Positions 7,683 through 16,238 of a DNA stretch of 64,000 nt are shown here, in pieces; positions within the stretch are counted from its first letter, which is position 1; each line of letters starts with the position of its first letter. The notes under the pieces were generated by a model that was not told the origin of the DNA, ran no database searches, and saw only the letters and a list, made by a program, of their open reading frames with translations. The DNA comes from Aequorivita marisscotiae (GTDB taxonomy: Bacteria; Bacteroidota; Bacteroidia; Flavobacteriales; Flavobacteriaceae). A program made the position numbers and the translations under genes. The stretch lies in assembly GCF_029814825.1 (NCBI RefSeq), contig NZ_CP122379.1, positions 1,612,001 to 1,676,000 of the forward strand, given 5' to 3'.

Positions 7683-10352
7683 TCAAAACCTATATTCTAT
7701 TTTTAAAAGCAGCAGTCTTGGTAACAATCTATATTCCGTCGTCGATGTTCCGATATCGCTGATTGAGAAATTTCTAAATTTTATTGTGTTTGACAAGTTT
7801 CTGCCTGAAAAACCTATACTCAGTTTATTCTTTACAAGTATATATTTTGCTTCAAAATCCAAAAAAAAATAAATATTGTCAGTTTCAAAATTCCCAAAAT
7901 AATATCTTTCTGATTGAAATTGAAAATCAAATTTATTATTAAATATGAAGGATAAGTCCAAGAAACTTATATTGTCAGTAAACGAATTGACTATAGATGT
8001 CCTTATTTGGTTTGTTGTCCATTTAGTTCCAATATGATAGTTAAAAATGCCGTTAAATCCCGACCGAAGTTCTATGCCGTAATTTGATGTTTTGGATGTC
8101 ACATTTCTTAAATCAGAGTCATTTACAATATTTTTATATTCAGACTTTGAATATCCAAAATTGATTTTTAGGTTCGATGAAATTCTTTTAAAATAGTAGT
8201 TTAAATTTGAAGAAATAGTAAAAAATTCTCTGTCCTTAATAATTATTTTATCTATTTGCGTAAAATTCTGCTCTATTAACGAATTAGTAGAAAAGAAGTT
8301 ATAATTTTTGTTATATAGAAAAAATGTATTTGCGAAAAAACGTTCACTCCAATTACCGAACTTATAGTCCACCAGTAATGATGATGCGTCTAATTGGCTG
8401 AAATCGTCTGTTCCTTTTGAAAATGTGCGAAAGTTGGTCAACACAAAACCGTTGTAAACCTCCAAAAGATTTGAGTTGGTTTTGTTGTACGAATAAGTTG
8501 AAGTGATTTTGTTTTTATCGTCAATCTTCCAATTAAGTCCAATACTTGGATTTATAAAAAATGGGTTCTGATTTTTGAAAATAAAGGTAGAAGTAAATTT
8601 ATTGAATAATTGATGGAGATGAATTTTGCTCACAAGGCTTAAATCTCCAATTTTGTATTCGTATTTTCCTTTAATATACAGATTGTTTACGTGGTAGGTC
8701 AGTAAGTTTTGATATCCTTCAGGTTTATCTACGACCATTTCGTTGTTGAGCAACAAAAAGGCTGTATTCAATTTATCTTTTCTGTATTCATTTCCTATCA
8801 GTAGTTCAAATAAATCATCATTTGGTTTTCTATTTAATAGATGAGCTTCAACACCAACAAATTGCATTTGATTGGTGGTTTGCTGTTTTACGTTGTCTAT
8901 AGGCTCAAAATCAGGAAATAAATCTTGATAAAAAAACTGATTTAATTGATAATTTTGTGGCGCTTTTTCATTGATGAAACGACCAGTTAATAAAAAGGCC
9001 TTATTATTATCAAATTTGGATGTATAGCTTATTTTTTGGTCGAAAAGACTGTTGGTGCTATTGAGCTTTTCAATTGTTGAATCACCGTTGAATACTAAAT
9101 TTGAAGTATCTTCAAAATGACCATTATTGAACTTTGTTACTGTTTCTAATGTCTTATTTTTTGAAATACTATAGTTGATGTCCACCTTGCCAAATGCTGT
9201 TCTGTTTTTGTTTTGTAAATAATAGTTTTCTATATTGGTAAAATCGACACTATCGGTATTGACCACATCTATTCTATTCCTGAAAAAATCGATTTCGTCC
9301 GAATTAAAAAAACCATTCGTTTTTATCTTTAGTTTTTCACTTGGATTAAAGATTGCATTCAAGGAAACTAATGCGGCATTATTAAAGTTTGTTCTGCTTT
9401 CTTTTAGGCTTAAGTTAGAACTGGACAAATTTAATAAATCAGTTACATGCTGATTGTCGCCAATCGTTGCAGGTTCATTGGTTCTTGAAGGTCTAATCAA
9501 AAAATTAATATTGCCAACGGCATCATTACCTATATTGTTTAAATTGCTTAATATATAATATTTGCTTTTTTTCCCGAAATTCATAAGGTTACCTCGAAAT
9601 ACGTAATTGTCGTTGTTGCCATAACCGATTTCTAAATTTCCAAACCAAATGCGCTTTGATTTTTCATCCAATTTCAGATTTAGTGCCACCTTATTACTTT
9701 CTTCAATGTCTTTCAGCAAATTATTATTGGAATAATTTAATAAAACTTCTACTTCTTCAATAGGATAAGCAGGCATGTTCTTTGAAAGTATTCTATAGCC
9801 TTTTTCAAAAAAATCATCGCCATCAATCATTAATTTTTCTATTTCTTGATTACCTATTTTAATGGAACCCTGACTGTCAATATGTAAGCCGGGAATTCTT
9901 TTAAGTAAATCTTCTACTGTTTGTTCGTTTCCCTGAACAAAATTTTTTGTTTTGAAGGTAATTGTGTCTTTTTTTTCGGAAATTGGTTTTGATGCTTGAA
10001 TTATTATTTGGTTTAACTCCAAATATTTTTCATTCAATGTAATGTTTTGGTTAATTGATTTCTCTGTGCCGTCAACAAAAATATTAATAGTAAAGTTTTC
10101 ATATCCTAAAGATGAAAATGTTAAATAAAAATAACCTGTTGCTTTAGTGCTGATTTTATATTTTCCATCAACATCAGAAAAACAGTAATCTATTATAGAG
10201 TCATTTGTTTTGTCTTTCATTACGACATTAACTGCTGTTAATTCAATATCGTCTTTATCAGAAATAAAACCGAAAATTTCTGTTTGTGCACTTGAAGAGT
10301 TATAGACAAATAAGTAAATAAAAAGATGAAAAAAAATTAATCTTGCTCCCAT
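7683..10352 (-). CDS. TonB-dependent receptor-like outer-membrane protein (cassette 6)
   Basis: 889 aa with signal peptide (LIFFHLFIYLFVYNSSSAQ). Next comes a carboxypeptidase-regulatory-like beta domain (TEIFGFISDKDDIELTAVNV to about residue 100), then a plug-like segment (VQGNEQTVEDLLKRIPGLHID, near 135-155). A long C-terminal beta-barrel of aromatic-rich strands ends in LLLLKIEYRF, the usual outer-membrane end. It belongs to the Bacteroidota receptor family often paired with GLPGLI proteins. It overlaps the GLPGLI gene by 16 bases. The substrate is unknown; a natural guess is the small secreted peptide of the same cassette. It is exceptionally large for a cassette gene. Confidence 0.85.
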   Translation of the reverse strand: MGARLIFFHLFIYLFVYNSSSAQTEIFGFISDKDDIELTAVNVVMKDKTNDSIIDYCFSDVDGKYKISTKATGYFYLTFSSLGYENFTINIFVDGTEKSINQNITLNEKYLELNQIIIQASKPISEKKDTITFKTKNFVQGNEQTVEDLLKRIPGLHIDSQGSIKIGNQEIEKLMIDGDDFFEKGYRILSKNMPAYPIEEVEVLLNYSNNNLLKDIEESNKVALNLKLDEKSKRIWFGNLEIGYGNNDNYVFRGNLMNFGKKSKYYILSNLNNIGNDAVGNINFLIRPSRTNEPATIGDNQHVTDLLNLSSSNLSLKESRTNFNNAALVSLNAIFNPSEKLKIKTNGFFNSDEIDFFRNRIDVVNTDSVDFTNIENYYLQNKNRTAFGKVDINYSISKNKTLETVTKFNNGHFEDTSNLVFNGDSTIEKLNSTNSLFDQKISYTSKFDNNKAFLLTGRFINEKAPQNYQLNQFFYQDLFPDFEPIDNVKQQTTNQMQFVGVEAHLLNRKPNDDLFELLIGNEYRKDKLNTAFLLLNNEMVVDKPEGYQNLLTYHVNNLYIKGKYEYKIGDLSLVSKIHLHQLFNKFTSTFIFKNQNPFFINPSIGLNWKIDDKNKITSTYSYNKTNSNLLEVYNGFVLTNFRTFSKGTDDFSQLDASSLLVDYKFGNWSERFFANTFFLYNKNYNFFSTNSLIEQNFTQIDKIIIKDREFFTISSNLNYYFKRISSNLKINFGYSKSEYKNIVNDSDLRNVTSKTSNYGIELRSGFNGIFNYHIGTKWTTNQIRTSIVNSFTDNISFLDLSFIFNNKFDFQFQSERYYFGNFETDNIYFFLDFEAKYILVKNKLSIGFSGRNLSNTIKFRNFSISDIGTSTTEYRLLPRLLLLKIEYRF

Positions 10353-11107
10353 TCATATTTCATTTCTATTTTTGATGTTCTATCTTTGTTCATTTTTATA
10401 TTTCTTGCCTTACTGTCTCTGGGCATACTCGCCATTATTTTTTTAAGTTCTTCTTCTTCGCTTTTGTCTATAAGAGATACATATTCCTCCAAACCAATTG
10501 TTTTAAAATAATTTGAAGGTAATTCTAAAGCATTTGAATATTCGTCCTCTTTTTTATATTCCAAACTAATTGCTGAAAACTCAACTTGTTCTAAATCATC
10601 TGATACTTTTAGAATTAAACCAGGTAATCCTTGAAGTTTCCAAGGTCCAAAATGTACTGGGATGTCAGGCGCATACCACGCCGTATAAGTTCTTCCCCTA
10701 AAATTGCCTTTGGCTTTATTGCATAAAAAACCAAGTATTGAATCTTTTTCTTTGAATGATAAATTCCATTCAATTTTTGGTAGTATTTCTTTTATTAAGT
10801 ATAATTCATTATCTACTAATTCTTCTTTAAATAATTGTTTTTTAGTTAAATCCACATAATATTTTATGGTGTCGTGTTTGCTTTGTTTGTCTTGAATATT
10901 TTCTTGTTCTTGCTTTTTTTTAATATTAAATTTTCCTTCAATAAAACAGGATTGATTATTGTTGAAAAATAGTCTTGAAGTATTTTCTGCGGGTAAACCA
11001 AGTTTTAGTTTAGTGGTATATTCTACCACTGCAATGGTTGATTTGTTTTGTGCGTAAGTATTTGCAGTGAATAATATAAGCAATATGATAAGTTTTGTTT
11101 TTTTCAT
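10337..11107 (-). CDS. GLPGLI family protein (cassette 6)
   Basis: 256 aa with a signal peptide (KLIILLILFTANTYAQ). The family signature is near residue 150: AWYAPDIPVHFGPWKLQGLPGLILKVSD. GLPGLI proteins (TIGR01200) are Bacteroidota-specific, predicted periplasmic and of unknown function, and often precede an outer-membrane receptor, as here. The end overlaps the receptor start, which indicates coupled translation. A hairpin with T run (11123-11160) separates it from the small-peptide gene. Confidence 0.88.
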   Translation of the reverse strand: MKKTKLIILLILFTANTYAQNKSTIAVVEYTTKLKLGLPAENTSRLFFNNNQSCFIEGKFNIKKKQEQENIQDKQSKHDTIKYYVDLTKKQLFKEELVDNELYLIKEILPKIEWNLSFKEKDSILGFLCNKAKGNFRGRTYTAWYAPDIPVHFGPWKLQGLPGLILKVSDDLEQVEFSAISLEYKKEDEYSNALELPSNYFKTIGLEEYVSLIDKSEEEELKKIMASMPRDSKARNIKMNKDRTSKIEMKYEWEQD

Positions 11108-11122
11108 TTTGTGGATTTTAAA

Positions 11123-11160
11123 AATGGCTTTGTCATAATGTTACTTTTGACCAAGCCATT
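11123..11160 (-). terminator. Hairpin between the peptide gene and the GLPGLI gene
   Basis: AATGGCTTTGTC (11123-11134) pairs with GACCAAGCCATT (11149-11160), with T tracts on both sides. On the minus strand it lies 12 bases after the 90-aa peptide stop, so it could act as a partial terminator that makes peptide mRNA exceed receptor mRNA. Confidence 0.65.
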
Positions 11161-11171
11161 TTTTTTACTTT

Positions 11172-11444
11172 TTACATATAGTGATAAACAATACCATTAC
11201 AATCAGGATGGCCATCAGGAGCCTCAAGCGTAAAGCTTCCCATTTGAGACCCATCGGGACGAATAACTACATGTAGAATATAGCAAGTAATCTCAGCATT
11301 TGTAATGTCGAGATTATAAGTAGCTGTTAATGCCTGCATTAAATCAACGATTTTAGAATGTTCATTTAAAGGATTAACATTCTCAGTTGCAAAAGCAAAG
11401 GTTCCAGTTAGCATAAATGCCAAAGCTAAAATTACATTTTTCAT
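11172..11444 (-). CDS. Small secreted protein of unknown function (cassette 6, first gene)
   Basis: 90 aa; I do not recognise the family. A clear signal peptide (KNVILALAFMLTGTFAFA, residues 2-19) leaves a mature part of about 70 residues with two cysteines (ITCYILHVV and HPDCNGIVYH) that could form a disulfide. It is the promoter-proximal gene, followed by a terminator-like hairpin, then GLPGLI and the TonB-type receptor. This order (secreted peptide, periplasmic partner, receptor) suggests a dedicated peptide secretion, uptake or signalling set, but that is inference. Confidence 0.72.
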   Translation of the reverse strand: MKNVILALAFMLTGTFAFATENVNPLNEHSKIVDLMQALTATYNLDITNAEITCYILHVVIRPDGSQMGSFTLEAPDGHPDCNGIVYHYM

Positions 11445-11607
11445 AATTTAAAAATATTTAGTTGCTCCATTAAAGGTCTTGAGCGTTAAATTCGACCATT
11501 CTTGGTTTTCAAGTTTGTACATTCTTCGAGAGTGAATTTACAATTTTTATTTGAATTCTGTAAGTCGGGTGGTCTTTAAATTCCTCTATTTGTTGTATTC
11601 AAATGGC

Positions 11608-11739
11608 TACCAACGGTCTTGGCTATGAGCAGTTGGGGATTTATTGCTCGTACTTTTCAGTTTAGCATAGACCTTTGATTAATTTTTATAGTTTCGGTTA
11701 AGTATCTAAACCCCAATTGCTTATAGCCGTTGTTGTGTG
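11608..11739 (-). repeat. attC of cassette 7
   Basis: Site between TACCAAC and GTTGTGTG. Arms TTGGCTATGAGCAGTTGGGG and CCCCAATTGCTTATAGCC are complementary except at the bulges expected of attC. Confidence 0.82.
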
Positions 11740-11746
11740 CCGTTTT

Positions 11747-12829
11747 TTATTTTCCACTTTTTCGTCTGTTATCTTCTCGACACAGCATTTGACAATTTTC
11801 GGCAGTTGTCTTTCCGCCTGAATGCCAAGGGTCAATATGGTCAGCTTCCATTTCGTTGATTTCATAATGTTCTTTGCATACAGGACAAATTCCCTTTTGT
11901 CTTTCGTAGGCTTCTCGTTTCTGATTTGGGCTAAATGCTCTAATGTTTAGATACTTTTCCTTTCTGGTCAATACATAAGTGTAAATTCCTTTTTTATTCT
12001 GAACATCTTCGTCAAGCATCAATTTTGTAATTTCTTCTTCGAGTTTCTTTGAGTCGAATTTTTGGTCTTTAAACTCGTTATATAAGTCGCCCCATTGAAT
12101 ACCGCTCATTTCCTTACGGTATTTTGGAAAAACTGCTTTTACCCAATTAATTACAGATTGAAAATAAAGCCAAAGTTCATTTGCATTCGGTTCGTGCTGG
12201 TTTTTTGCCATATATGCTTCAATAGCATCTCCACTAATCCATTTGATTGTTGTTTCTAAATAATCCTGTCTGATTGCTGAACCTGTCAAATATGCACCAC
12301 CTAAACCATAAGCGGCACAGCCGTTTTTACTGAAATATCTTTTAGCGTCTGATACCCAAGAACCTGAATAAACTGCGTTTCTCAATTCTTGGTCAGTCAA
12401 TTTTTCTCCTGCAATATTGATTGTTTTAAACCACTCTAATTTTTCGCTGTCAGTTCCGCTGCATAGATAAACCATTAGTTTGTAGTTCAGAATTTGTTCT
12501 TGTTCGTCCTTTTGTAGATTATGGAAAAATCGGTTGTTGAAGGCAAAATCTCCTTCTACAAATTGAGAAATAGAAATTGTTCGCTGTTGACCGTCAATTA
12601 CTTCAAAGTTTCCATCTTCCCGAACAGCCCAATACATAACGTTTAGTGGAAAATCTTTTGTAATTGTGTCAATTACTGCATCTCTTTGACGGTCTTTGTA
12701 GATAAATTCTCTTTGATAGGGTGGACGAATGTCTAATTTACCACCATAACCAATAACGCCACCTTCTTCGTTATCTTCATATCCGTTGGTTAGTTCACGG
12801 ACTGTTATTTCTTTAAGTTCTATATTCAT
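11747..12829 (-). CDS. DUF262 plus HNH endonuclease protein (cassette 7)
   Basis: Likely a restriction or anti-phage nuclease. The N-terminal half is DUF262 (ParB/Srx fold) with PPYQREFIYKDRQRDAVIDT near residue 37 and the signature FEVIDGQQRTISISQF near 75. The C-terminal 50 residues form an HNH nuclease: CPVCKEHYEINEMEADHIDPWHSGG, then NCQMLCREDN, with zinc cysteines and the DH pair visible. Its start overlaps the methyltransferase stop by 4 bases (ATGA). The EcoRI-type methylase upstream suggests that the pair is a restriction-modification system with an unusual nuclease instead of EcoRI itself. Confidence 0.85.
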   Translation of the reverse strand: MNIELKEITVRELTNGYEDNEEGGVIGYGGKLDIRPPYQREFIYKDRQRDAVIDTITKDFPLNVMYWAVREDGNFEVIDGQQRTISISQFVEGDFAFNNRFFHNLQKDEQEQILNYKLMVYLCSGTDSEKLEWFKTINIAGEKLTDQELRNAVYSGSWVSDAKRYFSKNGCAAYGLGGAYLTGSAIRQDYLETTIKWISGDAIEAYMAKNQHEPNANELWLYFQSVINWVKAVFPKYRKEMSGIQWGDLYNEFKDQKFDSKKLEEEITKLMLDEDVQNKKGIYTYVLTRKEKYLNIRAFSPNQKREAYERQKGICPVCKEHYEINEMEADHIDPWHSGGKTTAENCQMLCREDNRRKSGK

Positions 12830-13842
12830 ATTTTTTTGTTCTTTATGAAAATTCTTGCATAAGTAACTTTTCCATTTACAAGTGGACGAGCATCTTTTAC
12901 TCCTTTGAATGGAATGCCAACAATTTCTTCGTCATAACCTGCCGAAGCTGAAAGACCTAATATGTCAAACTGGTCAGGGTTGTACTTATCTAAAAAGGTA
13001 ATTGGAACACCCATAACGCCTTTGTAGTCCATAGGAATATCCTTTGTTTTGTTAACATTGATAGCATCATAGTTATCATAAGTAGGAAATTCTTCTGTTG
13101 TATAATTTTTGTAAAGGATTAAATCTTCGTGTCTTTCCTTGTAGTCCAAATTTGTAAACCAACGAACTCCTTTAACACGGATAAACTTGTTTCCGTTTTC
13201 GTCAATTCTTGAACCTGCTGCTGTAAGTGGATAATCATCAGGTACACCAAATTCTCTATCTCCGCTATGAATACTTGCTCCGAGCCAAAGATTATTTTCT
13301 TTTATAAGTCGAAAAGTTTCTTTGTATGTAATAGCGTTCACGTTACCGATAATTATAAATTTTTTGTTGTACTCGTCAAGTTGTGATATAAATTCTCGGA
13401 ATAACGAAAAAGGTGGATTTGTTACAACAATGTCTGCTTGTTTTAAAAGTTCGATACTTTCTTTACTTCTGAAATCACCATCACCTTTTAGTTCAACAAT
13501 TCCTATTTCTTCAGGGTCAGGCACAAAGTTTCCGTTTTTATCGCCTGTATATTCTAAATAGATTGCTTGTTCAGAATCGTTTTCACTGAACAAGTCCATA
13601 CTTTGGCTTTTGTAGCAAGTTGTTATTAGTTTTTTAAGTCCAAGTTTTTCAAAATTGTACGAGAAGAAATGGAAGAAATTACTAACTCTTGGGTCGTCAC
13701 AGTTACAGTACACTACTTTGTCCTTGAAATGGTTTTTGTAGTGTTTCATTTCCTTGCTTATGTCAGTCAGTTGAGTATAAAACTCATCTTTCTTGACCTT
13801 TTTGGCTGTCCGTAAATTTGAATGCTGTGTCTCTTTACTCAT
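12826..13842 (-). CDS. EcoRI-type adenine-specific DNA methyltransferase (cassette 7)
   Basis: 338 aa resembling the EcoRI methylase family: an N-terminal KKDEFYTQLTDISKEMKHYK, then KVVYCNCDDPRVSNFFHFF near residue 45, and the catalytic adenine motif IVVTNPPFSLFREFI near 135. It would protect host DNA by N6-methylation of adenine; the recognition site cannot be read from sequence. It precedes and overlaps the DUF262-HNH gene, giving a modification-first order that suits horizontal transfer. Confidence 0.88.
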   Translation of the reverse strand: MSKETQHSNLRTAKKVKKDEFYTQLTDISKEMKHYKNHFKDKVVYCNCDDPRVSNFFHFFSYNFEKLGLKKLITTCYKSQSMDLFSENDSEQAIYLEYTGDKNGNFVPDPEEIGIVELKGDGDFRSKESIELLKQADIVVTNPPFSLFREFISQLDEYNKKFIIIGNVNAITYKETFRLIKENNLWLGASIHSGDREFGVPDDYPLTAAGSRIDENGNKFIRVKGVRWFTNLDYKERHEDLILYKNYTTEEFPTYDNYDAINVNKTKDIPMDYKGVMGVPITFLDKYNPDQFDILGLSASAGYDEEIVGIPFKGVKDARPLVNGKVTYARIFIKNKKI

Positions 13843-13913
13843 CTATTTATTTTGTTTCAATATTTTAATATTCTGTCAATTTTCTTCTTTGTACGTTCGT
13901 TTTTTCAAATGGC

Positions 13914-14046
13914 ACACAACGGTCTCGGGTATGAAACGTAGGGCATTTCGAAGCACTTAACTGTCCGCCCGAAACGAACTTGGATAAGAGCCGAAAGTTT
14001 GCGGAAACCACTGACCGCCCTATGTTTTATACCCATTGTTGGCGTG
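13914..14046 (-). repeat. attC of cassette 8
   Basis: Site between CACACAAC and GTTGGCGTG. Arms TCGGGTATGAAACGTAGGGC and GCCCTATGTTTTATACCC pair. The centre is more GC-rich than in other sites. Confidence 0.82.
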
Positions 14047-14598
14047 TCGTTTTTTTATTTCTTCTTCAAAATTGTCCTTTATTATCTTTTCTAATTTTCT
14101 GTTTCCAAACCAATGAAAAGGAGATTTCAAATCGTGAAGTCCATAACTGGTTGAGTTAATTAAAATGTCTTGTCGGTCATAGATAACCACAATTTGTCGT
14201 CCCCAATTTGTGGAGAACCAACTCCAAGCTGGAGATAAAATTGATACTTGTTGGTTATGAATCTGTAAGGTCCAACCGAGTTTTTCAGTCAAATTTTTAA
14301 CTGCTTCCCGGTTTCCGTCTTTTAGTGTTCCACTTATGCGTTTTAGTCTATCAAGATTAATTATTGAATAAAGTAGCAGCCCACCGAGAATTAATGCAAG
14401 TCCAAAAAGTACGGAAGCACCAATTATGTAATCTCCATTTTCCAATTGGTCAAAGAAGAAAAGTCCCGATAGTAAAGGATAAGCACCGACTAAAACGACA
14501 TATGTCAAAAAATCAAAAATTGGTTCAATCAGCCAAGTCTTTCTAATTACTCGTCCTTTTTGTTTTGATTTTGGTATGTCGATTTTATCGTGTCTCAA
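14020..14598 (-). CDS. Two-helix membrane protein of unknown function (cassette 8)
   Basis: 192 aa, family not recognised. Two hydrophobic segments (about residues 28-50 and 60-80) are followed by a soluble domain of about 110 residues (GRQIVVIYDRQDILINSTSYGLHD). The last nine codons (RHANNGYKT) lie inside the attC, so the palindrome supplies both the C-terminal tail and the stop codon. It is the only gene of its cassette. Confidence 0.68.
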   Translation of the reverse strand: MRHDKIDIPKSKQKGRVIRKTWLIEPIFDFLTYVVLVGAYPLLSGLFFFDQLENGDYIIGASVLFGLALILGGLLLYSIINLDRLKRISGTLKDGNREAVKNLTEKLGWTLQIHNQQVSILSPAWSWFSTNWGRQIVVIYDRQDILINSTSYGLHDLKSPFHWFGNRKLEKIIKDNFEEEIKKRHANNGYKT

Positions 14599-14618
14599 TT
14601 TTGTGTTGTTTTAAATGC

Positions 14619-14751
14619 ACGCCAACGTATGGGGCTATGAGTAGTTGCGTGGTTTTGCGATTATTTTTGCAAGTACACACCAAACTGAAAATCCGCGAGG
14701 ATTTTCAGAAGTAGGCGAGAACAAGCAATTACTTATAGCCATTGTTGCCAG
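14619..14751 (-). repeat. attC of cassette 9
   Basis: Site between GCCAAC and GTTGCCA. Arms GGCTATGAGTAGTTGCG and GCAATTACTTATAGCC pair. Internal hairpin TGAAAATCC-GCGA-GGATTTTCA. Confidence 0.84.
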
Positions 14752-14771
14752 TAGTACTTATTATTCAGTTG

Positions 14772-15074
14772 TTAAATATCCATTGATAATTTCAGACTTC
14801 CGCCTAATCCTTCTCGAATAATTCGCATTAAAGTCGAAAGTCGAATATCACTTGCGTTATTCTCGATTCGAGAAATATAGTTTTTAGTCGTTCCAACTTT
14901 TTCGGCAAGTTGTTGTTGGGTCAAATGTTGTTTTTTTCTCGCCTCTTGAATTAAAACTCCAATTTTAAATGTTTCAAATTCTTCTTGAAATTCATCACGA
15001 GATTCAGTTCCGATTTTTCCGTACTGTTCGTCCAAATGGTCATCAAAGGATGTAATTCTTTTATCTGTTTTCAT
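14772..15074 (-). CDS. XRE-family antitoxin (cassette 9)
   Basis: 100 aa with a helix-turn-helix of the XRE class: IQEARKKQHLTQQQLAEKVGTTKNYISRIENNASDIRLSTLMRII (residues 37-82). It overlaps the end of the upstream RelE-like toxin gene by 14 bases, as in many HigBA or RelBE-type pairs. It should bind the toxin and repress the operon. The inverted repeat 15430-15447 is a candidate operator. Confidence 0.88.
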   Translation of the reverse strand: MKTDKRITSFDDHLDEQYGKIGTESRDEFQEEFETFKIGVLIQEARKKQHLTQQQLAEKVGTTKNYISRIENNASDIRLSTLMRIIREGLGGSLKLSMDI

Positions 15075-15402
15075 AATATTCCTTTTTTAATCGTTCCGCT
15101 TTTTTAATTTCTTTCTTGGGTGTTTTTTGTGTTTTCTTTTGAAATCCACTCAATAGAATTATTAAATTCCCTTTGTCGAAAAAGCAAAAAATTCGGAATA
15201 TTCCATTTCCTGCTGAAATTCGCACTTCCCAAAGTCCGTCAGTATTCGTAAGGTTTTTTAAAAACTTTTCTGGAACAATTCGAGTATTTCTCAAAAGTAA
15301 AAGTGTCCAGTCAATTTTCTTACGAACAACGAGCGACTGTTTTAAATAGAAATCTTTAAAGTGGTTTTCGTAAAATCCTATTTCTCTTTTAAATTCGCTC
15401 AA
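15061..15402 (-). CDS. RelE/ParE-superfamily (phage Gp49-like) toxin (cassette 9)
   Basis: Probable mRNA interferase: KIDWTLLLLRNTRIVPEKFLKNL, DGLWEVRISAGNGIFRIFCFFD and LLSGFQKKTQKTPKKEIKKAERL match the Gp49/HigB-like family closely. The frame is open to 15456, but those first 18 residues are atypical and include the palindrome at 15430-15447. A TTG at 15400-15402 (LSEFKREIGFYEN, 113 aa) gives the family's usual start. The stop lies within the antitoxin gene. Confidence 0.85.
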   Translation of the reverse strand: MSEFKREIGFYENHFKDFYLKQSLVVRKKIDWTLLLLRNTRIVPEKFLKNLTNTDGLWEVRISAGNGIFRIFCFFDKGNLIILLSGFQKKTQKTPKKEIKKAERLKKEYYENR

Positions 15403-15429
15403 TTGATTAGTCGTTAAATTCAGAACAAA

Positions 15430-15447
15430 GTTACCTAAAAAGGTAAC
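15430..15447. promoter_or_regulatory. Candidate toxin-antitoxin operator
   Basis: The perfect inverted repeat GTTACC-TAAAAA-GGTAAC lies about 28 bp upstream of the proposed toxin start. XRE antitoxins usually bind such palindromes at their own promoter. GTTACC also resembles the cassette junction words, so chance similarity is possible. Confidence 0.5.
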
Positions 15448-15508
15448 AATCTCCAAATTTATGAATGATTTTCAATATGAAAACGGATTTTCACGTATTA
15501 CTGGCAAC

Positions 15509-15900
15509 GGTCTTGTATAACGCACGATGCGTGATGCACAGACTAAATTACATAAAAAATACCTTATTTCCCGCCCGGGCAATTTTTCCGATATGGAAAA
15601 TTTGAGCATTGGGCGTTATGCGTTGTTACCTGTTTTTGCGACACACAACAGTGGCACGATCGGATTATCCGCAATCAAGTCGGCGTAATATTCCGCGCAG
15701 TTTGTCAAAAATCGATTCGATTCCGTTTGAGTGGGCAAATCCCTCAAAATTGTTCGGTTCCGAATTAAGTCCGCGTTTTGGGTTTTTCCGCTTTTGAGCA
15801 AAAAGTCAACCGTCAATTCATCCGCTTGAATTTTTCTGAATAGACGTCTTTTTTAGTCAGATTATTTGTCTGGAAATTTCGTCGGAGCAATTACAGGTAA
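15509..15900 (-). mobile_element. R cassette 10
   Basis: A 392-bp copy. Its attC carries the variant hairpin AATTTTTCCGATATGGAAAATT, which is shared with R cassette 30. The 66-codon minus frame is intact (15616-15816). Confidence 0.88.
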
Positions 15901-16018
15901 CGTGTTTGTGTATGATTTCGTTGCGTGTTTCAGCAACTAAATTAGCAAATACAAACCGAATAGAAAATCCGCGAGGATTTTCGTAAGTAGGCGAGTACTA
16001 GCAATGAATTATACACGG
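15895..16018 (-). repeat. attC of cassette 11, split by IS copy 1
   Basis: The left arm TGTGTATGATTTCGTTGCG and right arm GCAATGAATTATACACGG are present. The final TGTTGTGG is displaced to 17321-17328 by the IS. The internal hairpin is GAAAATCC-GCGA-GGATTTTC. Confidence 0.82.
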
Positions 16019-16072
16019 CTTAAGTTTGATTTTCACTAAATAAGTTAATTTTAAGTATTAATCAGAAAGAAC

Positions 16073-16212
16073 AAAAGAGCGGAGTAAGGTTACTATATAC
16101 GGTGAAGCTTTAGACTTCGACAACATTGATAATCCCCGCTCTTTTACTACTTAAATCACGTTCAGTTCTGTGAGGCCTAGACCTCGTTTTCAAGTTGTTG
16201 TGACCCAAGTAG
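16073..16212 (+). ncRNA. Candidate bridge RNA of IS copy 1
   Basis: Two stem-internal loop-stem modules lie upstream of the transposase. Module 1: stem AAAAGAGCGG (16073-16082) with CCGCTCTTTT (16136-16145) and inner hairpin GAAG/CTTC (16104-16118); its loop strands contain TATATACG and GACAAC, matching the attC target left (TATACG) and, reversed, right (GTTGT). Module 2: stem CTACTT (16147-16152) with AAGTAG (16207-16212) and inner hairpin GAGG/CCTC (16172-16185); its left loop has TCAGTTCT (16162-16169), identical to the IS right end 17312-17319. This is the layout of target- and donor-binding loops. Confidence 0.72.
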
Positions 16213-16238
16213 CTGGTTCTTTCATAAAATCAGTTCCT

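Noticed and set aside
16170..16238. 23-residue N-terminal extension of the IS transposase (MRPRPRFQVVVTQ...)
   Set aside because: This DNA forms the second loop of the candidate bridge RNA; the enzyme family starts at MNKYKETFGVD.
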